DNA from: a virus
Strand: one strand, 5' to 3'
Length of the DNA stretch: 43,950 nt
Virus record (IMG/VR): IMGVR_UViG_3300021185_000148
Span: 1-43,950 of that record
The notes under the pieces are model-generated. The model saw only the letters and a program-made list of their open reading frames with translations. It was not told the origin of the DNA and made no database searches. A program made the translations under genes and the position numbers. Shown piece by piece: positions 32,836 through 40,177 of the stretch; the stretch's first letter is position 1, and every line of letters begins with the position of its first letter.

Positions 32836-33214
32836 TTATGTAAATACCATAAACCAAAGCAAAAAGAATATGATGCGTGACAGCGAGAATGATGCTTTGG
32901 CTGAGAAGCAGTACAGTCCGTTTCTAGTGAACAAAGCACTGTCTTACTTCCCAGACACTATTCTCCACGCCAATCTAGTAAACCAATTCCACAGTCTAGA
33001 CCATCGTCCTCAGTACGAGTTTTTACTAAATAGTGTAAGACCTCAAAAGCGATTTGCGAGGTGGGTAAAAGATGCTGGTGATAAGGAATTGGATATGATA
33101 TGCGCTACTTATAAATGTAACCGCAATATCGCAAGAGAATATCTACCTTTGTTGTCCAGTGAACAGCTAAATTTTATGGAACAACAACTAGAAACAGGTG
33201 GAAATAAAAAATGA
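32819..33214 (+). CDS. 62: gp62-like clamp loader small subunit
   Basis: 131 residues from ATG 32819 (GTG 32810 is in frame). Shorter than T4 gp62 (187). The segment YSPFLVNKALSYFPDTILHANLVNQFHSL and the later LNSVRPQKRFARWVK align with T4 [24 protein letters not shown] and MAAVPRGKRYGKWAK. The N-terminal T4 domain is missing or reduced, as in other marine T4-likes. It overlaps the zinc-ribbon gene and regA. Confidence 0.85.
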   Translation: MSNPFDYVNTINQSKKNMMRDSENDALAEKQYSPFLVNKALSYFPDTILHANLVNQFHSLDHRPQYEFLLNSVRPQKRFARWVKDAGDKELDMICATYKCNRNIAREYLPLLSSEQLNFMEQQLETGGNKK

Positions 33215-33606
33215 ATATCGTAGAGAGACTTGTCGAAGTCGAACTACCAAGCGAAGAAAGTTTTCTAAAAATCAAAGAGACATTGACTCGTATTGGAATC
33301 GCTTCGAGAAAAGACAAGAAATTATATCAATCCTGTCACATTCTTCACAAACAAGGTAAGTACTATATCGTACACTTCAAAGAACTGTTTATGCTTGACG
33401 GCAAGATAAACAACTTCTCTGATGAAGATAAAGCACGTAGAAATACCATTGTGAAACTTCTTGAAGAATGGGGACTGATCAAAACTATGTCTGCATCAAT
33501 AGCAGATGAGCCAGCGGCACCCTTGTCGCAAATCAAAATATTGCCATACAAAGAGAAGGACCAGTGGGAACTGGTAGCGAAGTACAGTATCGGCAAGAAA
33601 AAGTAA
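33211..33606 (+). CDS. regA: RegA-like translational repressor
   Basis: 131 residues (T4 122). FLKIKETLTRIGIASRKDKKLYQSCHILHKQGKYYIVHFKELFMLDG is nearly colinear with T4 RegA, as is LLEEWGLI and the C-terminal WELVAKYSIG. RegA represses many early mRNAs by binding around the start codon. It overlaps gp62 by ATGA, the same order 44-62-regA as in T4; gp43, which follows in T4, is moved about 3.7 kb downstream here. Confidence 0.96.
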   Translation: MNIVERLVEVELPSEESFLKIKETLTRIGIASRKDKKLYQSCHILHKQGKYYIVHFKELFMLDGKINNFSDEDKARRNTIVKLLEEWGLIKTMSASIADEPAAPLSQIKILPYKEKDQWELVAKYSIGKKK

Positions 33607-33621
33607 ACAGGAGAATTTGTT

Positions 33622-33732
33622 ATGATAGAACGCATCAAGCGTTGGTGGAAACTTCTGAACGACCCAAAGCCTCAAGGCGACTTGAGCAAACATCGACTTT
33701 ATAGTGAAATGTATGAGGACCTTAGACAATGA
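33622..33732 (+). CDS. 36-residue ORF before dUTPase
   Basis: A short ORF with an AGGAG site, product opening MIERIKRWWKLLND and continuing to YEDLRQ. It fills most of the gap between regA and dUTPase, and its stop overlaps the dUTPase start by ATGA, so it may couple translation or be a real small helical protein. No family recognised. Confidence 0.6.
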   Translation: MIERIKRWWKLLNDPKPQGDLSKHRLYSEMYEDLRQ

Positions 33733-34394
33733 CAGAGAAGCAACTTTATGACTCGGAGTTTGGTACTCCACAGTTAGACCTTTTTCCAGACACACTCGGC
33801 GTGAGTACATCCTTTACAGTGGATTACCCTATTACGAGTGAGTATTCAATTCCATCCAACGTAAAGGTGTCATGGGACCATGTTTGGCCCACAACACTAC
33901 GAGTGTACAAACTTTGGGAAGATGCGTGGTTGCCTGAATACGGTAGCCAATGGGCTGCCTGCTTTGATCTAAAAGCAAGTCTACGTGCCTTTGACGAAGT
34001 AACTGTATACGGTAACGTTAGTAAAAAAGGTAAACGTACAGTCGATGAATATGGTGCATTGACACTATACTCAGATGAGCGCATTCTAGTGCCTACGGGA
34101 CTAGTGTTCGACTTAGACGCAAACAAAAGTTTACGAATTCACCCTAGATCAGGACTTGCATTGAAGAATGGTATCGTAGTTGCTAACTGCGAAGGCATTG
34201 TAGATTCTGATTATGTGAACCAAACTTTTGTCATGCTTCACAACATCTCACATGAGCCGTTTCATATTAGAGACGGTGATCGTATTGCACAAGGCGAGGT
34301 AGTTCCAATGGAACAAGTCACGTTTGAAGTTGTAGACGAAGAGCCTGGTTTGAAGACTGACAGAAGCGGTGGCTTTGGTAGTACTGGAGTATAA
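33729..34394 (+). CDS. dUTP diphosphatase with N-terminal extension
   Basis: 221 residues, longer than the usual 140-160 because of an N-terminal extension of about 70 residues. All five trimeric dUTPase motifs are visible: ACFDLKA, HPRSGLALKNGI, NCEGIVDSDYVNQTFVMLHN with catalytic Asp in motif 3, GDRIAQGEV, and the closing DRSGGFGSTG. It hydrolyses dUTP to dUMP and pyrophosphate, keeping uracil out of DNA and supplying dTMP synthesis. ATGA overlap with the short ORF. Confidence 0.93.
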   Translation: MTEKQLYDSEFGTPQLDLFPDTLGVSTSFTVDYPITSEYSIPSNVKVSWDHVWPTTLRVYKLWEDAWLPEYGSQWAACFDLKASLRAFDEVTVYGNVSKKGKRTVDEYGALTLYSDERILVPTGLVFDLDANKSLRIHPRSGLALKNGIVVANCEGIVDSDYVNQTFVMLHNISHEPFHIRDGDRIAQGEVVPMEQVTFEVVDEEPGLKTDRSGGFGSTGV

Positions 34395-34421
34395 CTCAGT
34401 AACATCCTAGTCATTACTAAA

Positions 34422-34462
34422 ATACATGAAGATTTTTTGTAGCATTACCATTCTTCATGTAT
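34422..34462 (+). other. 11-bp inverted repeat before hsp20, overlapping a late promoter
   Basis: Positions 34422-34432 (ATACATGAAGA) are the reverse complement of 34452-34462, separated by 19 nt containing a six-T run. The right arm shares three bases with the late box that follows. It may be a terminator-like or regulatory structure. Confidence 0.65.
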
Positions 34463-34467
34463 AAATA
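34460..34467 (+). promoter_or_regulatory. Late promoter TATAAATA before hsp20
   Basis: Perfect late core, 61 nt before hsp20. The transcript leader would contain a hairpin with GTAAG (34473-34477) paired to CTTAC (34490-34494), an inner CCC/GGG, a TTGA loop and a two-base bulge. Confidence 0.8.
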
Positions 34468-34528
34468 AAGACGTAAGCGCCCTTGAGGGCTTACATAATT
34501 AATCTTGCTTTTATAAAGGAGAAATGAT

Positions 34529-34981
34529 ATGACATTTACGCAAGTAAACAATAGCCTACGCAACGACTTAGTTGGTTTCGACCGAATCTTTGATCGTATG
34601 CACATGTTGAATGGCATTCAACAAAAACAAAGTAACTATCCTCCCTACAACATCGTAAAGACTGAGGACGATCATTACGTGATCGAAATTGCCGTCGCTG
34701 GATTCATTCAGGACGAAATCAATATTACTGTTGAAGATGGAGAGTTGAAAGTATCTGGTACGAAGAAACTAGATGACAGTGCAGAGTATCTTCACAAAGG
34801 CATCGCCGCACGTGACTTTACACGCACATTCACTCTTGCAGATACCGTTGAAGTACGAGGGGCAGACCTTGTAAATGGTATCCTAAAGATTGACCTAGAG
34901 AACGTAATTCCAGAAGAGAAAAAGCCTCGAAAGATCGATATTGGATCCGGAGAGGAAGTCTTTCTAACAGAAGACAAATAA
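34529..34981 (+). CDS. Hsp20 / small heat-shock protein
   Basis: 150 residues with an AAAGGAG site. Alpha-crystallin domain at about residues 40-140: PPYNIVKTEDDHYVIEIAVAGF, LKVSGTKK, IAARDFTRTFTLADTVEV, and NGILKIDLENVIPEEKKPRKIDI. The closest family pattern is IbpA-like bacterial sHsp, which marine T4-likes carry as a conserved gene. It holds unfolding proteins in soluble form; a head-assembly role was proposed for the phage copies. It is controlled by a late promoter although surrounded by early genes. Confidence 0.95.
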   Translation: MTFTQVNNSLRNDLVGFDRIFDRMHMLNGIQQKQSNYPPYNIVKTEDDHYVIEIAVAGFIQDEINITVEDGELKVSGTKKLDDSAEYLHKGIAARDFTRTFTLADTVEVRGADLVNGILKIDLENVIPEEKKPRKIDIGSGEEVFLTEDK

Positions 34982-34988
34982 GAACCTG

Positions 34989-35012
34989 GGGAGGGGTGCA
35001 AATCCCTCCCTT
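34989..35012 (+). terminator. Weak terminator-like hairpin after hsp20
   Basis: GGGAGGG (34989-34995) pairs with CCCTCCC (35004-35010) over an eight-base loop; only a short T-run follows, so termination is probably partial. Confidence 0.6.
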
Positions 35013-35045
35013 ATCATCCACGCACCAATAGGAGTAAAAGAGGCG

Positions 35046-35168
35046 ATGAATAGAGCAATCTCTTTTCTGAAGAGTTGCGATGGCACATTCTGCGATGCAG
35101 TTGCACAAGTTGCATTGAGTGGATTATGTGTCTTTGTAATAGCTACATGTCTAAGTAGCATATCCTAA
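35046..35168 (+). CDS. 40-residue single-pass membrane peptide
   Basis: ATG 35046 with an AGGAG box at 35030 and GAGG nearer. The N-terminal 20 residues are mixed; residues about 21-39 (QVALSGLCVFVIATCLSS) form a likely transmembrane segment. There are four cysteines in total. No family recognised. First of three tiny hydrophobic ORFs between hsp20 and ligase. Confidence 0.5.
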   Translation: MNRAISFLKSCDGTFCDAVAQVALSGLCVFVIATCLSSIS

Positions 35169-35203
35169 GAATGAAGACAACACACACAACACAGGAGAAA
35201 AGT

Positions 35204-35437
35204 ATGTCTAATAAAAACCCGTTTGAAATCAGAGCAGAAATGCTTCAACTTGCAAAAGAATACATGGATCAACAGTATCATATGAACATCCAGTTCTATG
35301 AGAACATGATCGGAGAGGGTGAAAAAGCCCGCAAAGACATTGAGGCGCAAGTCAAAGATGCCTATAAAATGTACTCAATGGAAGAGTTGATGGAAAAAGC
35401 AAAGGAGTTATATTCTTTCGTAGCTGAAAAGAAATAA
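35204..35437 (+). CDS. 77-residue conserved helical protein
   Basis: Start at ATG 35204, which has a CAGGAG site; a further in-frame ATG at 35171 lies upstream of this site and is unlikely. The product opens MSNKNPFEIRAEMLQLAKEYMDQQY, a pattern that I recognise from a conserved small protein of marine T4-likes, and continues as charged helices with MEELMEKAKELYSF. No catalytic motif; function unknown. A terminator follows. Confidence 0.75.
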   Translation: MSNKNPFEIRAEMLQLAKEYMDQQYHMNIQFYENMIGEGEKARKDIEAQVKDAYKMYSMEELMEKAKELYSFVAEKK

Positions 35438-35451
35438 ACAACACGTCGGTA

Positions 35452-35487
35452 AAATGCGAAGGTCAATAGGCTTTCGCATTTTTTTAT
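35452..35487 (+). terminator. Intrinsic terminator after the 77-residue protein gene
   Basis: AAATGCGAA (35452-35460) pairs with TTCGCATTT (35473-35481) over 12 nt and runs into T residues. Confidence 0.85.
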
Positions 35488-35505
35488 TTAAAAAAGGAGT
35501 AAAGT

Positions 35506-35673
35506 ATGAGCATAGTATTTTGGGTTATAGTAGTCGTGGGTACAATCAGCGCAACAAGCGGTAACGCTAAGTTGAACGCACTATGTAAAAAAGAACTTCA
35601 AGAAGGAGTATCTGAGACTATGAAAGAATGCAAGCAATATCACTTTGACAACCGAGCAATGAAAGGTTGGTAA
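35506..35673 (+). CDS. 55-residue small protein with N-terminal hydrophobic segment
   Basis: ATG 35506 preceded by AAAAAGGAG. The first 14 residues (SIVFWVIVVVGTIS) are a strong hydrophobic stretch, followed by A-T-S-G-N-A that could be a signal-peptidase site, then a charged part with two cysteines (LCKKE, MKECKQY). It may be an exported peptide or a membrane-anchored peptide. No family recognised. Confidence 0.6.
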   Translation: MSIVFWVIVVVGTISATSGNAKLNALCKKELQEGVSETMKECKQYHFDNRAMKGW

Positions 35674-35676
35674 TAG

Positions 35677-35787
35677 ATGAATGAACATCAAAACTACTGC
35701 ACCACAAAGGGGCTCTTTCCTGCATTTCTTGTTATCGTTTTTATTATCGTTGGTATACCCTTACTGACGATGGGTATCTGGCAATAG
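35677..35787 (+). CDS. 36-residue single-pass membrane peptide
   Basis: ATG 35677 follows the preceding stop by four bases. Residues about 13-32 (LFPAFLVIVFIIVGIPLLTM) are a transmembrane helix. The Shine-Dalgarno match is poor, so expression would depend on coupling with the upstream ORF. It ends just before a terminator. Confidence 0.5.
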   Translation: MNEHQNYCTTKGLFPAFLVIVFIIVGIPLLTMGIWQ

Positions 35788-35813
35788 CTTGAAAGTAACA
35801 GGAACACATCTAG

Positions 35814-35842
35814 GAATAGCAGTCATTCTGCTATTCTTTTTT
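35814..35842 (+). terminator. Intrinsic terminator before ligase
   Basis: GAATAGCAG (35814-35822) pairs perfectly with CTGCTATTC (35828-35836) around a five-base loop, followed by TTTTTT. It ends the small-ORF transcript before the ligase promoter. Confidence 0.92.
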
Positions 35843-35856
35843 CTTCAAATTAGTTG

Positions 35857-35886
35857 TTGACATCCGCTTGACATTCGTGTTATAAT
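35857..35886 (+). promoter_or_regulatory. Sigma70 promoter of DNA ligase, with doubled -35
   Basis: TTGACA (35857-35862), 18 bp, perfect TATAAT (35881-35886). A second TTGACA at 35868-35873 lies inside the spacer, too close to be a -35 for this -10. The AATACACGT just after and overlapping the -10 is also found at the polymerase promoter. Confidence 0.88.
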
Positions 35887-35911
35887 ACACGTCTAACACG
35901 GAGAATATAAT

Positions 35912-37042
35912 ATGAAAAACGTAACAGCATTACCCACGCTGTATAAGCGTGACACTAAAGGCAAAGTGAGGGTACTGACCATTGAGTATGGTTATGATGA
36001 TGAATCCACTGCAGGCACAAGATCGATTGCGGGTATTCAAGACGGTCAACTAGTGACCTCTGGATGGAAACTATGCTTACCAAAAAACGTTGGTAAGGTA
36101 AACGCAACGACCAATATCACTCAAGCTATCGCTGAAGCCCAAGCAAGTTGGGATAAGAAGAGCGAGAAAGAGTACTTCGCTGATATCAAACTAATCGATA
36201 CATACGAGAAGTTCAAGCCTATGCTTGCGGGTGACTACACTAAGCAAAGAGTTCAACTTGACTCTGGCTTTAGTCAGCCTAAGCTAGACGGTATTAGATG
36301 TGTCGCTAACTCTACTGGACTATGGACAAGAGCGGGTAAACCAATCACAAGTTGTCCACATATCTGGAATGCAGTCAAGCCAATACTAGTAGCAAACCCT
36401 ACACTAACATTAGATGGTGAGTTGTATAACCACGAACTCAAAGATGATTTCAACAAGATCACCTCACTAGTTAGAAAGCTAAAGTCTACAGAAGCAGACA
36501 TGAAAGAAGCGAAAGAGTTGGTGCAATATCACATCTATGATGCACAAGATTCACTATCACCTGAATTGTCGTTCTCGTTACGTAGCACCATGATTGACAG
36601 TCTAGTCAACGATAAGTGTCTGTTCCTCAAGAAAGTGCCTACAGAACTGTGTGTCAATCAAGAAGAACTTGATGAGTTGTATTCTAAATATATGACAGAT
36701 GGCTATGAGGGTCAGATGGTACGTAAAGATACTCCTTATGAGAACAAGAGATCGAATGGCTTACTCAAGCGTAAAGAGTTCATCACTGAAGAGTTTACAG
36801 TGGTGTCTATGCTAGAAGGTCAAGGCAACTGGGCAGGTCATGTGAAACACTTCGCTCTTACTTTGCCAAGTGGTGAGACCTGTGGTGCTGGAGTTAGAGG
36901 CAAGCAAGAAGTTCTGAAAGAGTTGTGGGAAGTTGGTGATACACCAACATGGGCTACACTGAGATACTTTGGTCTTACACCTGATGGTGTGCCAAGATTT
37001 CCTGTAGTTATTGATTATGGTTTTGGACAGAGGGAAGACTAA
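35912..37042 (+). CDS. ATP-dependent DNA ligase
   Basis: 376 residues. The adenylation motif KLDGIR has the nucleotide-accepting Lys124; motif III is LDGELY with Glu170; motif IV is EGQMVR (266-271); motif V is LLKRKEF (284-290). An N-terminal domain of about 100 residues (LYKRDTKGKVRVLTIEYG ... KNVGKVNATTN) resembles the WGR-like N-terminal region of other phage ligases. The C-terminal OB fold has GAGVRGKQEV. It seals nicks in replication and recombination. Function equals T4 gp30 but the architecture is different and shorter (T4 487), so I give no T4 symbol. Confidence 0.92.
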   Translation: MKNVTALPTLYKRDTKGKVRVLTIEYGYDDESTAGTRSIAGIQDGQLVTSGWKLCLPKNVGKVNATTNITQAIAEAQASWDKKSEKEYFADIKLIDTYEKFKPMLAGDYTKQRVQLDSGFSQPKLDGIRCVANSTGLWTRAGKPITSCPHIWNAVKPILVANPTLTLDGELYNHELKDDFNKITSLVRKLKSTEADMKEAKELVQYHIYDAQDSLSPELSFSLRSTMIDSLVNDKCLFLKKVPTELCVNQEELDELYSKYMTDGYEGQMVRKDTPYENKRSNGLLKRKEFITEEFTVVSMLEGQGNWAGHVKHFALTLPSGETCGAGVRGKQEVLKELWEVGDTPTWATLRYFGLTPDGVPRFPVVIDYGFGQRED

Positions 37043-37254
37043 TGACGATGCCTAATGAACGAAAATGGGCTATCGATAACACTAGATTGTTTTTGGTAGA
37101 CCTTATGGATCCTAAGAAAACTCCTAGAGTACCAAGTGCTATACGTAAAGAAGCGTACCGATGCTTGAAGCATTACCCCGGTGAATACTACATGGAAGAA
37201 GCACAGAGACTTGCTCCTAGCGTGTTCGGTCAGTACACTAGCATTGACAAGTGA
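37042..37254 (+). CDS. BPSL0761-like small protein
   Basis: 70 residues starting by TAATG overlap with ligase. The pattern KWAIDNTRLFLVDLMDPKKTPRVP, then IRKEAYRCLKHYPGEYYMEEA corresponds to the BPSL0761 family (R/K-A-I-x-x-T-R-x-F-L, P-x-x-I/V-R-x-x-A-x-x-L-L-x-H-Y-P), a short helical protein found in bacteria and phages with unknown function. The polymerase promoter begins at its stop codon. Confidence 0.65.
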   Translation: MTMPNERKWAIDNTRLFLVDLMDPKKTPRVPSAIRKEAYRCLKHYPGEYYMEEAQRLAPSVFGQYTSIDK

Positions 37255-37272
37255 TATCGGATGTGATAGAAT
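37244..37272 (+). promoter_or_regulatory. Sigma70 promoter of DNA polymerase with extended -10
   Basis: TTGACA, 17 bp, TAGAAT, preceded by TG (extended -10). It overlaps the stop of the preceding gene and lies within the left arm of an inverted repeat. Confidence 0.85.
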
Positions 37273-37308
37273 ACACGTTATATTCGACAAAATGTATCAT
37301 ATCCGATA
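37255..37308 (+). repeat. Inverted repeat around the DNA polymerase promoter
   Basis: Positions 37255-37268 (TATCGGATGTGATA) and 37295-37308 are reverse complements at 13 of 14 positions. The left arm covers the promoter spacer and part of the -10 box. The right arm is itself flanked by a TGTATC and GATACA dyad (37293-37310). It looks like a protein operator or, in the transcribed part, an RNA hairpin 31 nt before the start codon. Confidence 0.75.
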
Positions 37309-37341
37309 CATTGTAAATTATATGAAACAGATTGAGGTCTT

Positions 37342-39855
37342 ATGAGTTTTTACACTTCCGTACATAGATATGGCAACAAGATGCTATTCCGTGGCTACAC
37401 AGCCGACGGTCAACGCATTCACAAGAAAGTGCCATTCAAGCCAACACTATTCGTCCCATCTAACAAATCGTCTGAGTGGAAAGCACTAGACGGTAGTGCG
37501 GTTGAACCTATGCAGTTCGATAGTATGTCTGAAGCGCAAGAATTCTCTAAGAGTTACGCAGACGTAGACAACTTCAAAGTTCACGGCAACAACAACTTCG
37601 TGGCACAGTTCATTGAGAAGGCGTTCCCTGGTGAGATCGATTATAAGTTGCGACATATCTGTGTTGGTAATATCGATATCGAGGTTGCATCAGACGATGG
37701 CTTTCCTCACCCAGAGCAAGCTGATCATCCTATCATCTCTATCGCATACAAAGACAGCAAAAGCAAAGTCTATCATGTATGGGGTCTAGGTCATTATGAC
37801 TCTACCAAGAGCGAACTAGATAGTATTGAGTTGATACAGTATCGTCACTGTGACAATGAGAAAGACCTGATCGAAAAGTTTCTGGTCTTCTGGCAGAATA
37901 ACACGCCTGACATCATCACTGGTTGGAACATTCGCTTGTTCGATATCCCGTACATGATCAATCGTACACTCAAAGTATGTGGCGAAGAGACTACCAAACT
38001 CTATTCACCATGGAAGATATACAAGCACCGTCAGATCGGCATCAAGGGTAAGTCGATGGATGCATATGAACTTTACGGCATTGCCCAAGTTGACTACTAC
38101 GATCTGTTTCAGAAGTTTGGCTACACGTATGGTAATCAAGAGAGTTATGCACTCAACCATATTGCTCATACAGTTCTCGGTGAGAAGAAGATATCTTATG
38201 AAGAGTTCGGTACTCTACACAATCTATACAAAGAGAATCACCAGAAGTTCATCGACTATAACATACGAGACGTTGATCTAGTTGACCGCATTGACAAAGA
38301 GACTGGTCTTATGGACTTGGCTCTCGTAATCGCATACAAAGGTGGTGTGAATTACCCAGATGTGTTCGGTACTACGGGCATATGGGATTCTATCATCTAT
38401 CGCTACTTGTCTGAACGTAAGATTGCTGTACCACCAAACAAAGATAAGCACAAGAATCCATATCCTGGTGGCTATGTGAAAGACCCACGTGTTGGCATGA
38501 GTGAATGGATTACCTCGTTTGACTTGAACAGTCTGTACCCTAACCTAATTGTACAGTACAACATGTCGCCCGAGACGTTGATACGCACCCCGGCTGATAT
38601 GTATCCCATGGGTGTTGATACTTATCTCGCAAATGATACTCCTGTATCCGATGCACAGTTGAATCACGGTGTCGCTATCGCCGCAAATGGATCTACATAT
38701 CGTAAAGACAAACGTGGTTTCATGCCTGAGATCATTATTGATCTGTACAATGAACGCCGTGAGACTAAGAACAAGATGCTTGAGTTACAGCAAGAATCTC
38801 AGTCTGATGGCTCCCACGACTTGAAGCGAGAGATAAATAGACTAAACAACACACAGCAAGCGGTCAAGATTTTGCTCAACTCGCTTTATGGCGCACTCGG
38901 CAATCAATACTTCCGTTACTTCGAAATGTCCATTGCTGAAGGCATTACATTATCTGGTCAACTATCTGTTCGATGGGCTGAGAAAGCCATGAACAAATAC
39001 ATGAACAAACTACTCAAGACCGATGAAGAAGATTATGTAATTGCTATCGATACTGACTCTCTTTATGTTGACATGGCACCACTGGTCAAGATGGTAAACC
39101 CTTCTGATCCAGTGAAGTTTATTGACAAAGCCTGCCAAGAAAAGTTTGAGCCAGTTCTAGAGCGTTCTTATGCTGTGTTGTTTGACCGAATGAATGCATA
39201 CGAAAATCGTATGGAGATGGCACGTGAAGCTATTGCTGATCGTGGTGTTTGGACTGCTAAGAAGCGGTACATTCTGAACGTACATAATAATGAAGGTGTG
39301 CAGTACGCAGTGCCTAAACTAAAGATCATGGGCATTGAGGCAGTCAAGTCATCGACACCTCAAGTAGTGCGTGATAAGTTCAAGCAAGCGTACCAGATTA
39401 TTTTGAGTGGTAGTGAGAGTGAGTTACAGAAGTTCGTGTCTGACTTCTATGAAGAGTTTACTAGCCTACCTGCCGAAAGCGTCTCGTTTCCACGTGGCGT
39501 ATCCGATCTAACAAAGTGGAAAGATACGACCACTATGTACAAGAAAGGCACACCTATACATGTGCGTGGTGCGATTATGTTCAACCACAAAATGAAAGAG
39601 ACTGGACTTGATAGAGTAATGGAGGGTATCAAAGATGGTAGCAAAGTAAAGTTCTGCTATCTCAAAACTCCTAATCCACTGAGAGAGAACGTCATCTCGT
39701 TTCCTCAGTTCTTGCCTAAAGAGTTCGATCTAGACACATACATAGATTATCAAACTCAGTTCGATAAGACATTCAAAGAGCCACTAAAGCTGGTCAGTGA
39801 TGCTATCAACTGGAACTTAGAAGAGACTAACACATTGGAGGATTTTTTCTCATGA
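37342..39855 (+). CDS. 43: gp43-like family B DNA polymerase
   Basis: 837 residues (T4 898). The proofreading exonuclease has Exo I NIDIEV (Asp112, Glu114), Exo II TGWNIRLFDIPY and Exo III YNIRDVDLVDRI. The polymerase has motif A FDLNSLYPN (Asp394), motif B KILLNSLYG (from Lys509) and motif C DTDS (Asp570, Asp572). The extreme C-terminus ending LEDFFS should be the gp45-binding peptide. It overlaps the next gene by ATGA. The leader has the inverted repeat described separately. Confidence 0.97.
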   Translation: MSFYTSVHRYGNKMLFRGYTADGQRIHKKVPFKPTLFVPSNKSSEWKALDGSAVEPMQFDSMSEAQEFSKSYADVDNFKVHGNNNFVAQFIEKAFPGEIDYKLRHICVGNIDIEVASDDGFPHPEQADHPIISIAYKDSKSKVYHVWGLGHYDSTKSELDSIELIQYRHCDNEKDLIEKFLVFWQNNTPDIITGWNIRLFDIPYMINRTLKVCGEETTKLYSPWKIYKHRQIGIKGKSMDAYELYGIAQVDYYDLFQKFGYTYGNQESYALNHIAHTVLGEKKISYEEFGTLHNLYKENHQKFIDYNIRDVDLVDRIDKETGLMDLALVIAYKGGVNYPDVFGTTGIWDSIIYRYLSERKIAVPPNKDKHKNPYPGGYVKDPRVGMSEWITSFDLNSLYPNLIVQYNMSPETLIRTPADMYPMGVDTYLANDTPVSDAQLNHGVAIAANGSTYRKDKRGFMPEIIIDLYNERRETKNKMLELQQESQSDGSHDLKREINRLNNTQQAVKILLNSLYGALGNQYFRYFEMSIAEGITLSGQLSVRWAEKAMNKYMNKLLKTDEEDYVIAIDTDSLYVDMAPLVKMVNPSDPVKFIDKACQEKFEPVLERSYAVLFDRMNAYENRMEMAREAIADRGVWTAKKRYILNVHNNEGVQYAVPKLKIMGIEAVKSSTPQVVRDKFKQAYQIILSGSESELQKFVSDFYEEFTSLPAESVSFPRGVSDLTKWKDTTTMYKKGTPIHVRGAIMFNHKMKETGLDRVMEGIKDGSKVKFCYLKTPNPLRENVISFPQFLPKEFDLDTYIDYQTQFDKTFKEPLKLVSDAINWNLEETNTLEDFFS

Positions 39856-40115
39856 GCGATGATATATTTGATTTCGGCTTTACAGCCGTAGACGAAGACG
39901 AATTACAGGCAGTCAAGGCTGTCGAAGAAAAGGTAGCCGCCGCATCAAGCACGGCAGAAGCAACGCAAGAAACATTAGACAAGTTGTACAATGCTATTGC
40001 ACCGTTGCTGGCTAATCTGAAAAAGAACCCAGAGAAAGAGTACATTCTCTGGCCAAACAGAACAGCGAAGATCGAAGAATTCGAAGCCAAGCTGTTCGAA
40101 ATCTATAATAGTTGA
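39852..40115 (+). CDS. Small conserved protein downstream of DNA polymerase
   Basis: 87 residues. It opens MSDDIFDFGFTAVDEDEL and has a helical middle (TLDKLYNAIAPLLANLKKNPEKEYILWPNRTAKIEEFEAKL). The same two segments are recognisable in the gene after gp43 in other marine T4-likes. Function unknown; coupled with gp43, it may be a replisome accessory. It ends 2 nt before the uvsX promoter region. Confidence 0.75.
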   Translation: MSDDIFDFGFTAVDEDELQAVKAVEEKVAAASSTAEATQETLDKLYNAIAPLLANLKKNPEKEYILWPNRTAKIEEFEAKLFEIYNS

Positions 40116-40116
40116 C

Positions 40117-40145
40117 TTGACAAGCAAGCCCTTTCCTGTTACTAT
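40117..40145 (+). promoter_or_regulatory. Sigma70 promoter of uvsX
   Basis: TTGACA, 17 bp, TACTAT (four of six), beginning one base after the preceding stop and 32 nt before the uvsX start. Confidence 0.75.
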
Positions 40146-40177
40146 GAATAAATTGAATACACAATATAGGAGATATT

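Noticed and set aside
38836-38843. ATAAATA-like box within gp43
   Set aside because: In the middle of coding sequence without a gene start behind it.
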